The position numbers and the translations under genes are program-made. Source: Leptasterias polaris (taxonomy: Eukaryota > Echinodermata > Asteroidea > Forcipulatida > Asteriidae). Taken from it: 64,000 bases of DNA. How positions within the stretch are numbered: the stretch's first letter is position 1; every line of letters begins with the position of its first letter. This document shows positions 13,101 to 28,100 of this stretch, in pieces. The notes beneath the pieces are model-generated. The model did no database searches. It worked only from the letters and a program-made list of their open reading frames with translations, and was not told where the DNA came from. The DNA lies in the NCBI GenBank assembly GCA_037783415.1, contig JAZGTN010000006.1, positions 1,550,001 to 1,614,000 of the forward strand. The letters run 5' to 3'.

Positions 13101-16100
13101 TTTAAACAGTTCATTAGGCAAAGAAAGAGAATGAGGCAGGGTCAGGGAAAAAACGACAACATGTAGTTCAAATAAGCTACAATGCATCGAGCAAAAACAT
13201 TTCACAAAAGTATAAAATAGTATATGAAACAGAACATATAGATAAAGGTAGATTCAAACATCATCAAGAAATTGAATTGTACTTTAAAATATTCAAAAGG
13301 CAAACAAAAAGAATCAGAAGAAGTACCACACAATATTCAATAGTGGCGAAAGAAGAGGTAACAAAAAAAGTCAAAGACAAATTCAAGATTTGGTTTCAGG
13401 CCTTGTGCTTGAGCTTCTTGAAAGTAGCCAACCGAGCTTGTAAACAGTGCATTTTACTAGCCCTAAGGAAGTTTTAGCAGCCCAGATTTTAAACAAGTAT
13501 TGTCCTAAATGCAAGGTTTTAGCCAGGATTTGGTAAAAGGGTGTCCAAATCTGCTGGAAATTTAAAAACTGGGTGTCCAAATTGTTCACTTACATGTAAA
13601 TGACAGATGAAACAGGGTGTCCAAATTTAAAACAGGGTGTCCAAAAGACACCCAGACACCCCTCTGGCTAACACTATGTCTAAATGTATCTTTCTGATGT
13701 ATTAATGGTAGCAATCACAACCAGTTTAATGTTCATACACTCAAAATTAAGTAAACACAATTTAGAAATGTATTATTCACATCTGAAATGCAAGAAATTT
13801 GAGCATTATAAACAAGTAGTTTGCACAGTTTTGAGTAGCCCGTAGGGCAAGTTGAGAAGTTTTGTTTACTAGACCATAGCAGTTTTTACTAGACAATGTA
13901 TGCAAGGCTTAGTGTTTAAGGTGAGCCCTAGGTTTGTTCTTACCTCCCTGTTGACTTTCATTAATTCATACAAGACCTCAGAGAGATCTGGCATCATGTA
14001 AGATGGAAGATAGAAGACACATGCAGTGAGAATCCCTTTGGTGATTGCCGGGCCGTGTTTATCAAGTAGAGCCAGCACAAGGTTTTTCCTCGTCTCAAAA
14101 TCTTGACTCTCCTGGCGACAAAAAAATTAAATAAATTAATAAATTTATGTTTAATGATTTCGAGACCATAGCAACAAGTGGCTTGTACCCAAATGCCCAT
14201 AGCAACCAAAAGTGGCTTGTACCGTAATGCCCATACCAGCCACGAGTGGCTTGTACCCAAATGCCCATACCAGCCACGAGTGGCTTGTACCCAAATGCCC
14301 ATACCAGCCACGAGTGGCTTGCACCCAAATGCCCATACCAGCCACGAGTGGCTTGTACCCAAATGCCCATACCAGCCACGAGTGGCTTGTACCCAAATGC
14401 CCATACCAGCCACGAGTGGCTTGTACCCAAATGCCCATACCAGCCACGAGTGGCTTGTACCCAAATGCCCATACCAGCCACGAGTGGCTTGTACCCAAAT
14501 GCCCATTGTGGCCATTAACAGCTGAAAGTGTAGACATTCTTTCACTCAGCCATAAAAATGCCAGAGTAGAGCTCATGTCCTGACTTAACATTTTCCAATG
14601 TTTCCCATGTTAACATAGTACCAACAATTCTAAAACAAAACTAAATTTATGCTTTGTACTATTTTCTGGGCATTAACAGTACAACAACAAAATCAATCAT
14701 ATCAGTCATACAGGCAAATATCATCATGTGGTGGCGTGTCATGGCCGAGCTGTCAAGTCACTGGACTCAAGCTCTGGTGTTTCTGATCAGCAGAGTGTGG
14801 GTTTGAGTCCCAGTCTTGACACTTGTGCCCATAAGAAAGACACTAAACCATTATTGCTTCGTCCATCGGATAGGACGTAAAGCCATTGGGTCATAAAGCT
14901 GTTGGTTCCGTGTGTCGTGTAATGTGCGTAAAAGAAACCAGTTACACTTATCGCCAAGAAAAGGGGTTTGCCCCGGTGTTTCTGGCAGTGGCTGCTGAAT
15001 GCGCCGCAGAATCTTGTAAACTCTTACAAGGTGCTACATAAATGGGTCTCATAAAACTTTAAAAACCTGTCTGAAATTAATAAATGATAAGCACTTTGTA
15101 GATAAAGCACCTGTTATTATTACTATTATTATAAAGGCAACTAACCCATTTGGATATAACACACTGCGTGAGCTCATGAAAGAACTTGCAGACTGATGCA
15201 TTGGCTTCCCGATGATCCAGCGATAATGCTGCTAGTGCACACTCTATGATTGCCTCCACTGATGTACATTGTAAGAACGCTACTGGGCACCTCTGTAGTA
15301 ACCTGTAACCATAAAAAGTTCAACAGTTTGAAACACGATAAACCTGTGTTTTGAAAGAACTACATGGCAGACGGGCACTGAGGTTTTAATATTATAAAAT
15401 GTACATACCAGCACATCAAATTTCTGTATTAAAAGTCTGTAATAAAGAGGGGCTCCAAGGTTGAATTTTAAGTTTGTGATGCACTCATTTTCCAATAGAT
15501 AGAGTATTTCATGAAAGTGAAAAAGTTTTACAAGTCTCTAACCGTATGTTAAAATGATGTCCTAGCGCAAATGTTGTCAACATCCAAAAACATCCAATGA
15601 CATCAGATTTCAAATAAACTTGGAATTTTGTTAGTTATTTCTGCATTTTGATGATTTTTGAAGATAAAATGGCATTGATGTTGACCTCTTGACTGGCGCA
15701 AACAAATTCCTCTTTGGAATGTACAGACCCATTTATTGCCGATTTCCAATGATGTTACGTTTCAAATGCCACGGTTTGTAAATGTGGCATGGTATTTCCC
15801 TCAGGTAACCTTATACTGGAAAGCATAAATCAGAAATCCGATTGAGAGACTTTGCCAGTCTACCTTGAGCAGAGCCTGAAGAAGTCATCTACTACATCTG
15901 GGTGATTCCTTAGGCCATGGGGCTGGCGAAGAATCTGAAAGGTTGGTACTATAAATGCCTGATGAGATAAAGTGAAGGAGATGGAGATGAATGAATGCAT
16001 TCAAACACGCCAGAGCAAAGTGAAGAAAAATTAACGACAAAAGAGCTCACAGAATTTCATGTGGAGATGACAAGTGCTTTGGACTTAAATGTAAGCAAAC

Positions 16101-19100
16101 TTAAAGAGAAGAATCTTCAGCTGGCTTTTGAAGATCTGTAAGGAGTCAAGTGTACAGAGTTGATAGGGGAGATCATTCCATAACTTTGGTGCCCGTGAAA
16201 CAAAACTTCTACCACCTGATGAAGAATGAGATTTAGAAATGTACAGTAGTTTGTTTGATGATCTCAGTAGGGCCGAGGAAAGACCATGGAGTGCTTTCCA
16301 AGTCAACAACTGAATTTTGTAATCAATTAATTCCAAACTTAACATAATCGCTATCGGTTAAAAAAGTATCAATGTGATCAAGATTTTAAATTATTATTAT
16401 TTTACTTTTTTGAAAATAATATTTAGCTGTTATACTTGCTATAACTTACGTTACAGGGAAAGTCAGATAAAATTGTCATGAGAATTTCAAGCACAATAAC
16501 TGGTACCTGCACCATATTCGCCAAGGTGAAAATTTTGAAGCTAAGTTCGTACCAATGCAGTACCAGTTATTAATTGTTTAAACTCCAGGCAAATTAGACA
16601 TTTGTGGGACCACTTTGGTCCTTCATAACTATCCATATATTGCTTTAACACGTGAAGGAAACAAACTCACATACTTTAACTGGTCCCAATGTTCAAATAC
16701 GATTTGTCCTCAACAATCTACAACCAAGGCGTAATTCCCCTAAAAATAACCCCAACCATCTGTGACTGACCTGTAGCATGTCTATGATGCCCGGTATGCA
16801 GCCAGGATCTGCGCCGTATTCATGTACTAATATACTACCAAGATAGAGGAAACAGGAATGATGATGGGCTTGGTATATGGTTACCATCTACAAAAGAACG
16901 GAAAGAAAATTGCAAGAAACAAACATCATTTTCATATAAACAATTTTAAGAAAAGTGCACATTACTTTAGGAATACACTTGGAAAGAGTTGAAAGTGAAA
17001 CATGGCAGAAAAACAACAACATTTTGATAAATTTTAAGTTGGGAAACTCGGCCTGGACACGCCACTATTTCTGCAAGCCATATCCAAGGAGGATGTAGGC
17101 AACTCATTATTGACAAACAACAATATCAGAGAATCAACGTCAGTTCTTCTGATTTGAAGCGTGCGATTGCATCCCCGCACTCCTAAAAGCTTCCCCACGA
17201 GTGCGAATGATCACACTCCTGATCCCTCTATAATGCACGCCATGGCATACATATCAGGCGTAATCATACTTCATAATTTGTGAAATAAAAAAAAAACATT
17301 AATAATTTTTTTTAAAATGAAGCACTACCAAGGAAATGAATAATAAACGGCCCGTTTATTTGAGCTCTTGACATGGCTGTGTATATTTGGTCTCAGTCCC
17401 AGCTTTTACCACAAATTTGGCACTCAGGGAAAATCACACGCCTAGAAAAATCCAGTGAGCTTTTTTCCACACGCCTGTGGTTTTCAAATCAGGACTGCTA
17501 CTGAAAGCAACTTGACCAACCTGAGATACTAGTGGGGTGAGTAGAAGAGCAGATCCTTTGCCGACACAGCGGATGGCAAATCTTATACATCTGCAGCAAC
17601 GCTCAATAATGCGGATATCTCCTTGGTATTTATTGCAGGTGTTGGATAGTACTGGCCAGATCTCCTGAAGGATGGCTTGGCATGGGTGCGCTTGCCCATT
17701 GGTTATCGGAGGATTGGTATTTCTGTGTAGAAACAAGTACGTACAATAGACCTTATGCATATGACGTCATTTGAGTAGGGCGCCCTCACCTAGAGGTCAA
17801 AAGGAAGATGCTCATTGGCCAGTCTTGTGCGCCGCGCGTACAAATCAGCGCGTTTCCATTGTTTCATCATCAGTTTACCTCTAAGATGGCGGCTTGGTGA
17901 CGTCAATGCATAAGGTCTATTACTCAGCAAATGCAGTCACAAAGTGTCATTGCCGACGTCGATTGCCAAAGCATGTAACGCTAACTATTTCTGGGCTGTA
18001 GTTTAAAAACACAGATTCATATGGGCAAGCCTTTAAGACACCTAGGGGCAAGTTCACACAATGACCATTTGTTGACTACAGACTGATTTTGCCTGGTTCC
18101 CAACATATGTTTTTGAGCATGAGCACCAGTTAACATCAACCATTAGTTGACAAATGGTCATTGTGCGAACTTCGCATTGAATGCAGAGATAATACAGGTT
18201 AAAAAACCACCTTATTATCAAATATGCTACATTCTACATCACCACAGTTACCAGGAAAAGCACAGTGGAGTTTATCAAACTTCGTTTTTAAAGTAAGATT
18301 TCAAGCTCTGCATGATCTTCAGAATAAAACAACTAGTTTTCTGGAGGCAAGCACGTAATAATAATCTCTTCCCACCATCCAACAATCTAGACTGTTTTAA
18401 GAGGAATATCAAATCCTACTTTCAGCTCCCCCGAGTTACTTTCATCGTAAGTATTTTCTTCTTGTAACCCCTTAGTACCGAGAGTGATATTTACAGGGAT
18501 GTGATTGGCTGTTGAAAACAGAACTGAACTCTGAAAGCTCACGAAGCCAACTAATAATATTCAACTTTGGTTTTAAAAGCCCTACTCTGCAATCTGAGGC
18601 ATTATATATTGTTTAATCTTCATTTTTTTTGAATTTCAATGATCTCAAGTACAAGAAAAAAATTATAAAAAAACACATCCCTGCCTTAGTATACTGAGAG
18701 CGGCTTTTTAGCTTAATTCTCTGTGAACTTGCATAAAAAAAGTGCTTTTAAGAGTTAAATCTCAACATTTTGAATAGTGCAACTGCACTCTACCTCTCAT
18801 ATTACTGTTGGTTTATTCTTTAAAAAACATTTGAATGAAGGCAGAGGAAAGGTCGTACTAAGTTCAAATTTGCAAAGGTTAAAAAAGGAAAATACAATCA
18901 ACTTTTACACTCGGGGTAAGATATCTTATTTTGGCTGAAAGCTGAAACTTACTTAAATATTGCAGCTATTCTATCCAGCCATACTGTCGGGTCACTTGAT
19001 AAACCAGGCTTCCCTTCATTCTCTCCTTTTAAAATCTGTTCAAATTAAAGAAAAAAACCAAAAACATAATAGGGACATCTGATGCTACTAAAGAAAACTG

Positions 19101-22100
19101 TCTTGAAGAGGCAAGTTTGCCAAAATAATGATAGAAAGCGTGGAGTTAACAACTTAAAATTTGAAAAGCAATATGACGGTGAATTGTGTAATTCCGCCAA
19201 GAACTTTAAAATGCTGAGGAAACTTTCCATCCTTCAGAGGAAGATTTTCCTGGAAAGCTTATTACTTACTGAATAAAGAAATAAATATCAAGATTTCAAG
19301 AAATTACAAATTCAATTTTACTTTGTTGGAATAGATCTTTAAATTTATCGCTTGAGGTGAGAACAAGATTTAGTTGGACAAACTGATGACAGAAATGAAT
19401 TTACTATGATTGGGGGGGGGGGGGGGGGGTGGATGAAAGTTAGGGATTTGTCCGAGACAGTTAGCTCAATGGAAGTTCAAGTGGTATAACTGCAATGCTA
19501 TGCACCATTTACTGTGGTCAGTAATCGGATGGGAGGCCATTCCATGTAGTGTCATGGTTGGTGGCTTTTCTGGGACATGGTAGGGGTGGCTCCTCAATAT
19601 CAAGTCTTTCATATGGGACGTAAAACTGAAGATCCTGTGTATTGAACACCAGGGCTCGATTTCACAAAGAGTTGAGATTGATCGTAACTGCAAATCCATC
19701 GCAGTTGCTTAGCAAAGAGTGATGTCACAATGCAAATCACTATGGTAATACTGACAACTCATCTTAAGATGAATCTTAGTGCTTTGTGAAATCGACCCCA
19801 GGACACTTTATGGTGAAACAGAAGGAGCTTGCTCGTGTGCTTTTTCTTAATGCAACCCCTCTGAACAAAGTTCATATGGTGCGCATTTGAACATGTTCAT
19901 ATGCATAATTTGCGCAATATAAATGAATACATTTCTATAATTTATTAACATACCTGGCTGAGAGGTGTAACCTGAGCTAACATCAGCTGCTTCAAGCCGT
20001 CCTGGATCTTATCCAGGGGCATTCTGGTTAACACTAATGCTGTACCTGCAACAGATCAGTGAGAACAAGGTTGATCCGTGGGAAGAAGGTTGATCAGTGG
20101 GAAGAGGGTTGGTCAGTTTCCCAAACATCATGAATTTGGGGAAAACATCCACAAGACTGCTTGTAGCAGAAAATGTTAGTGGAACAGAATTTTTGTTTAA
20201 CAAGACCAGATTCCAAATGGGAAAAACTATCTACACAGTTTACCATAGGATACTTGAATAAAGTACTAGATAAGATTTATCTCATTTGCCTTATAAGTAA
20301 GTGCACTTATTTATTCAAAGAAATTGATGGATAATTAACAGACTCAATGTCAACAATTGAGCATCATTTTATTGAAGATATTACAAAGTGAGTTGTAACT
20401 ATTCAATTGAAAGCACAAAACAGCCGAACTTGTCAGGTCTCGAGTTCACTGGCCTGAGGCTAGAATCACTGGCGGCGCACAGGCCTGGATTTTTCTCTAT
20501 GAGAGGGCAAAACCGTTTTCATGTTGCAAAGGACACTTCCATTGAAAAATCTTCAAGTCTATGGGAAACTTTTGAAGGGGCACCAAGGCAAAGAGCAGGG
20601 GCAACAGTGGCCATGGCCACCGTGGCCCCAGTGTAAATCCAGGCCTGGGTCCAGTGTTAATTTCAAGCCCTGTACACTTACTTTGATAAAGACATCAGCT
20701 CACAACCATCACACACATTGACAATTTAGATTCAACATTCAAATCTGAATTTTCCATGTATGCAGAGAGAATGTTGCTGATGCACTGAACCAAACGCAGC
20801 CCCAAAATCTCTACATACTTGAGAAAAGGAAACCTCGAGTTTACCTATAACCCTCACCTTCAATTAATCCTATGGCAGCTTCCTGTGAGAGGTTGAAGGC
20901 GTCTACAGCTTGAGCGATCTGAAGGAGGCCGTCAAGATGCGACACAAGGTGGTCTTGACACTTGGCACAGATGCGCTGGATCGACGTGGCTGCTACGGAG
21001 GACAGCTGAAGGTTCCTCAGACCATTGGTGATGAAGTTAAGGATAGGTTCTAGAAAGTTATGAAGAAGGGAAACAATACAAGTTATATTATTTGTGAATC
21101 CAAAATAAACCAGATAATTTGTGGATGGGAATATTGTGGATGGATATCTATCCACTCTAACAACTCTCCCAGCATCTGAATCTTGGCGTATCTGAACAAA
21201 CTACATGTACTCACCAAGCGTTTGTGGATGATTGTCAATCCACTCCGATAATTCTCCCAACATATGAATGCTGGTGTATTTGACAGCTACATGAGTTTCC
21301 TCTGGAAGGCCAAGGATGGCTTGAATGACAGATGGGACAACTTCATTTTCATCACTGAAAAAATTAACAAAAACTACTTAATACATCGGCAAAGAGAAAA
21401 GCCCCAAAGTTGCCCACTGGTCAAAATCCCAAAGCTGTAATTTTACACTATGGATTTAAGAAACACCCAAAGGGCTCCGTTATCAGACCAAGCAACCTTG
21501 ATACAAATCAGCTTGATAGACTCCGAATGTACATGTCCATTAGTGTAGCATCTACTTCTTGAAACCTAGGACTTTGGATTTCTTTTTTTACAAAGAATCA
21601 CTTTTTAACAAAAGGGTCCCTTTTAACAAAGGGACTCGGGTGTTTTGACACAGCAAGGACATCCTCGCTTTGCTTTTATGTACAAACCAGTGGGGACATT
21701 GTTTAAAAATACAAAGTTCAAACAACATTCGAACAAAGACAAGTCCTCGCTTTATGGTGTCGACAAACATGTGTGAGTGAGTTTAAGTATCATCATTCAC
21801 ATCTGCAAACTTTTGTGGTGACAATCTGCTCAGTGAAACTTCATTTGGACCAAGACTCTTTTAACATCGATTGAGCCTCCTGCTGGGTGACCATTTAAAA
21901 ACATTCAAAAACCCATTCCTAACACTTTGCCCGTAGCTTTGTACAAACTCTATTTCTTTACCGTTGGATCAAGTGTACACAACCATGCACGATCAGTTTA
22001 GTGTGTTAATGGTTTTGGATGATGGGAAGTGATGATTGGACAGTGGGCTCCACAACCTACCAGGGCTTATTTCATAAAGCTTGCAAACACAAAAAATTGA

Positions 22101-25100
22101 CAAATTTTGCTTAACAGAAACAGGTTACCAGCCAAAATTCTGTAAAGTTTAAATTGTTGTCACTGGTTCCCAACTCATTTTATGCTTAGCAAAGAAGTTC
22201 ACTAAGCAGAGTTTTCTACCTGACAGCTTTATGAAATTGGGCCCAGATAGTAGGAAGGTTAAACCAAAAAGCTTTGTCAAATAATAAAGTCAGTACAACG
22301 ATGTCGTATCTCAAAAAATAGTATTCAGGTTTACACTAGAGTTTGAAAAATCAGAAAAATTCTTCTAGCTTAAAATATCCCGTATGTACACACAAAACCA
22401 ACAGGAACAGAGTTTGCATGGAGCATCTCCCTTGCGTGATATGACGTTATTATTAAATTGAGATGCGCTGTTGTTACACCGGCACAATGAAATACAAACT
22501 TACGGAAGAACGTTCTTTGCCACTGATGACATCACAAATAGTGACGCTTCCGTGACATTCCACGTCACCCCAGACCCCTGGCTTGCTAAGTTTCTAAACA
22601 TCTGAAATCCAACGAAAAACAGAAAGCATGTAGGTGACGGCATAATCCATTAACAAGTTGAAAAAATACTCTTTGAATATGTTATTTTACAGCACTACAG
22701 TGTACAACTTCATACAATTTAGGGCTTTTTACAAACATTGGGCCTCATTTCCTTTCATATATTCTGGTTGTGAAGCCAAGAACTCTCAGAAAAGCGAACT
22801 TAATCACTGTACTAGTCAAGAACCCAATGGAGAGAGGACAAAGAAGGAAGTTTCAGTTTTAGATGTGGGAGGAAAACCCCAGAGAAAACCCATGCAGTCA
22901 TGTAGGGAAACCCAATTCATGTAGTGCCCCCCCGGCGTGATTCAAACCAGGATCCTAAAGGTGAAAGGCGAGGAAAGTTACCAGTACGCCAACCGACCAC
23001 CCCAAGATATTCATGATATTACAATGTAGGTGAACACTTTTACAATGTGATCATGACTTTCAACAAATGGAGATTTGTATTTGCCACAGTCATGACGTCA
23101 TTCCCAGGTCACCGAACCACAATCATAGCAACTGGTTCCAGCCGTCTGGTCGCACAAACAACGACATATTGTAATCGGAATCTTTCTCCTCCAAGGAACG
23201 GAAAATAACTGCACTTATAACTTTCACTAGCATGGTAACAACTTGCTGCAAAGCAATTCCCCATATTTTACCATTATTACTGCCTGATTTGACCATTATT
23301 ACTGCCTGATTTTGATACTATCATGACTCTGTGTTGAGTATAGAATCGATTGCGATTTTATAAAGATGGCGTGAACCAGTGCCAAGGAAGTTAGCAAGAC
23401 CTTGGGAGGAAAATGATGTCGGACTATGACAGCGAATTACTGATCCGACATGCTTTATACTGTCTGAAAGACTCAGGTAATTTGAAACAAGTCTTCCAGA
23501 AGAAACCAAACAAGCCTACCTGTGAGAAGCACGTAGTCGACCCAATTAGGAAGATGACATCCTTAATGAGCTCAGCAACTCTAATCCTGAAGTCCCCAAA
23601 GTCGTCATTCTCATCAGGTATTCCTTCCTAAAAATAGGTATTAACAAAATCAAAACATAAATAAACTCTACAGCGTTGTCTTTTTTTCCCAATATGTTTT
23701 TACAGGTACAGTAAAAAGCGAAGGTTATTTCAAATTTTAGACATCACTGCAGCTGTGAACTGCATTCAGTTTACCAATACATACATGCCTAGCAAACACC
23801 ATCAAGTCATGGTGTGTACATACATTTAATGAATTTGGGGCAACTCATGATATATTGTGCCACCAAATATATTATCTGGAGGCCACCTTTGTTTTATTCT
23901 ATGTTTTATTCTTATGAATATTTGTTTGACAGTGCATCATGTAAAGGATCATTCTCTATGTAATGTGCTTTTTTGTTGTTGCATTATTTGAACAAGTCAT
24001 TCCCATTAAAGGCCCTGTACACGATTGGTAAGATCGAAAAACAAAAATAATCACAGATTCACACATAACTTACATGATTTAAAGTAAGTAATGGTAGAAA
24101 GGGTTCCTTAAAATATTTCTGCCTAAAATGCTATCGTTTCTGAGAAATGAGTGAAACAATAGTTTTTATCGCGCGCGATAATAAACTCGATGTTTGAAAA
24201 ACAGAAAACACATAAGGTCTCTTTTCACTATTTTCTCGTGACCTCGATGACCAATTGAGCTCAAATTTTCACAGGTTTGTTATTTCATGTATGTGGTTGA
24301 TTACACAAAACATGAACACTGTCTGTGATTATTTTGTCAGCTCTGCCAATCCTGTATAATACTGCCTGATTTTAAATTTCTATTAAAAAAACCAACTTTT
24401 GTAAAATTAAGCTTACTTGTATGAAATTTCAGAACTATGTAAACAGGATTGTAGCTAGAAACATTTGTAACTCCAGCCAAATGGGCACAGCGCACGCCAC
24501 ACTTGCATCTTTTTCCCCCAGTGATTTGAACATTTAAACTAGAACAGCAGAAGCTGCCATGGCGAGCTGCCGAACGCCCGATAGAGAAACAATGAATAAT
24601 AGAAAAACAATCATTTGATCAACTGATGTTCAAAGAGGTGGGGACAATTAACAAGTATGTAGTTGACCATTGCTTATACTTGGTCTGAAATGTGGGAAAG
24701 AGGCTCAGGATGGGTAGGGGCTAATTACGATGAAACATAGGTGTTTTATAAACCACATAATAATAACAAATTCTTACATGTAGCGCTCTCAGCTCTGGTA
24801 CATATACATGTATGTCATCAAAGACTTTAAATTACCATGGAGTAGATGCATCTATGTATTGTACATGTATTGAAATTTACAGGTACTTTGAAAGATGCAT
24901 GCTCGTCAAGAACATTATACATGTTATACAGGCGAAACAGTTACATGTTTTACATGTACATGAACATGTACATAAACTTTCAATCATGCCATGAAACAAT
25001 ATTTAGAACAATATTTTGGAAAGGGGATAAATTGTTCCATAGTGTCATACATATACAATTGTTCAATTTAGTGCACATCACACACATTCATTGAACTAGT

Positions 25101-28100
25101 CAGTGTGGTTCAATTCAGTGCACATTGAACCTAGCCACACTGGTACATGATTGTAACACATGTATACACCACATGTATACTCATGTATACACCACATGTA
25201 TACTCATGTATACACCACATGTATACTCATGTATACACATGTACATTGCACACTGTGGATCCAACCACATTTTGGCTGTAAGACATTAAAAGCATTCTAT
25301 TCTAAGATTACTCAAAGGAAGCTGTTTAATTTCCAGTGAAAAATACTGCACCCTGAAAACTTAAACACAAGGAAGCTGTTTAATTTCCAGAGTGTAATAC
25401 TGTACCCTGAAAACTTTAACATTTTTAAACACAAGGAAGCTTTTTAATTTCCAGAAGGTAATACTGTACCCTGAAAACTTTAACATTTTTAAACACAAGG
25501 AAGCTGTTTAATTTTCAGAGAGTAATACAGTACCCTGAACACTTTAACATTTTTAAACACAAGAAAGCTGTTTAATTTCCAGAAGGTAATACTGTACCCT
25601 GAACACTTTAACATTTTTAAACACAAGGAAGCTGTTTAATTTCCAGAAGGTAATACTGTACCCTGAACACTTCAACATTTTTAAACTCAAGGAAGCCGTT
25701 TAATTTCCAGAGAATAATACTGTACCCTATAAACTTTAACATTTCAAACAATTTCCATTTGCACACTGTGGAGCCAACCACATTTTGGCTTTGAGACAAA
25801 TAAACTGCAAATGAGGGTACAAATTATTTTACACAACAAACTATCAAAAAGTCTAAATGCGGACGGCCGGACGGACAGACGGACAGACGGACGGACAGAC
25901 GGACAAAATCGGTATTACATAGGCTCGCATTCTGCTAAAGCAGCTCGCCAAAAAACCAAGTTATATTAAAGTGTAACATTTGTAGTACCATAATAAATAA
26001 ATACATGCATGATAACCTTACAATCGTTATCAAAGTATCAACGCAATCACCCAAGTCATTCTAAAACTTTCTCATCCGTGCATAACGCCAGCTTATTAAA
26101 AGAAACCAAAAAACTGCTGTGTTGGAGCCTTCGGTGTTGCGTTTTCATTAAATGTACCAGTGCAATACCGAGTACCAGTGCCCAATACAAGTGTGCATGT
26201 AAGTGAACTGTACATCATGTACACTGTAACAACAGGTTACGTGCAATCTGTTATATGCGTGTTGTATGATTGGATTAAGATTGGTAAAATGCATGTTTTT
26301 CTGTCTTTGGTCGAGTAAGAAGCAAATGAAAAAGAATGGTTTGGCAATTATTCAATTAAATCATGCAGTATTCAGGATTTTGCACCTAAATTGAGTGCCA
26401 GTCAGAGTGACTTCATTTTTCTTTTGTGCTGGTTGGCATTACCAAGTGGTGGTCGGTGCCGACCAGTGTAGCTACAACCCCGTACGCAAACAATGGCGAA
26501 CCACCCCGCATATCTGCTGCCACCTAGCGTTACAGAGTCTCCTTTTATGAGATGACCGAAGAAAACTCACATGGTCTGTATCCATTTGGCAATGAGTACA
26601 CAGCGCATTGACTAGTCTCTCAATGTACGGCCTGTAGATCTCGTTCAGATCATCCTGTCCCCGTTTGTACAGTATCTCCGACAGACGGTAGAAGAAGTTG
26701 AAGGTGATTTCAGCCACCTCGTACTGGCTGTGACCGACGCATGTCAAGACAGCATCAAGTATGCTTAGATCACCAAGTCCCTGAAACAAACAATAATTGT
26801 TTTTATAATCAATAACACAGGTGATTGTTCCTTCAGGTGTTAGGAAATGCTCTATTGTTATTTGTTTAAACTATTGTTCCACTAATGTTCAGATATGACC
26901 CAATTTGACAATTGAGTCTTAACTTGGCAGAACTTAACGTTGTATACCAAACTGGCACTTCTACATCTTCTTATGACAATGCAAACGATATCAATGCACA
27001 TGACAATTGAATTTTTTTTTTTAGCAATATGAAGCAAATCTTTTAAGTTCACCCTCCTACTGTCTGATCAATCAATATCATCCAAATAGTTTTGAATAAT
27101 AGATGTTTTTTGCAGCCTGTAATATGATATGCAGTACTTCCCCCCCCCCCCCCCCCCCCGAGTCCAGTAAAATGATCCTCAGGCATTTTCTTCACATGGG
27201 ATTCGAACCCATGACCTTTGCCATTCTAGAGCGGATATCTTACCACCACCACTAGACCACTGTGCTTGCCCGGTTGCAAGGGGCAGTTCAAATCCCAATT
27301 TTAGCAGCGGGTACTGGAATGATTTTAATAGATATAAAACTGCTACTTGGCAAGTTCGGTGGTCTAGTGGTAAGATGTCTGCTCTAGAATGGCAAAGGTC
27401 ATGGGTTCTCTCTCCCCCCCCCACTCCCCAAGTAATACACAAGCATTTTTTTTCCATCGAACTCAGGAAAGTGCCGAGTATACACTGTACAGTGTGTAAC
27501 ACATCGGTGTTGGTAAAACACAAACAATATACCTTATACCCAATGCAAATTTAACATAGATCAAAACGGTTGGTAAGTTACTAGCAAATGTTACTGGAAA
27601 AGTACGGGGGTTAAAACTGAAATAGTTACACAGTGGAAACGTTGTCTGTTAGACTTGATTTACAAGTCGTGGCCGAGCGGATAAGAGCACCGGATAAGTG
27701 CACTTATCGAAAAGAGAAGGGGTTTGCCCCGGTGTTGTTCCTGGTTTGATTGGCTGCATATTGCGCCACAGCACCTTGTAAACCATTACATGGTGCTATG
27801 TAAAGAAATAGGTCTCCAAATTCAAAAAGTAGCTCCACATATATACCTTGCAGGAAAATACTGACTGATGAAGCGCCTTGAGCGTCACTGAGTGACGGAT
27901 ATGAGCGCTATATAAGAAGCCACTATTATTATTATTATTATTATTATTTACAAAAGGTGGTAGTATTGTTAAATGATAACATTCTCAGAAGCCAAAGGCC
28001 TTCGCTGATTTGCAAACATTAAGTGTTTGGAGATTGAGACTGTTGTACTTACTTGACCTGGTGTCTCTACCATAACCTCCATGAAGGCTTCAGCGAGCTC

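Noticed and set aside
14177..14513. CRISPR array
   Set aside because: Regularly spaced repeats, but there are no unique spacers; the whole unit repeats. The genome is animal.
13994..14591. Five overlapping ORFs of 90-183 residues with WYGHLGTSH or [11 protein letters not shown] repeats
   Set aside because: They are translations of the 34-bp minisatellite in several frames on both strands, a direct result of a unit length not divisible by 3.
17434..17520. Extension of TNPO3 exon 15 through its donor
   Set aside because: The ORF runs on, but family similarity stops at PLVSQ, exactly at a GT donor, and exon 16 continues the protein in frame.
27185..27275. Functional tRNA gene
   Set aside because: The A and B boxes and the T arm are good, but no anticodon stem or acceptor stem can be formed and a second broken copy lies nearby. 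It is a SINE head or pseudo-tRNA.
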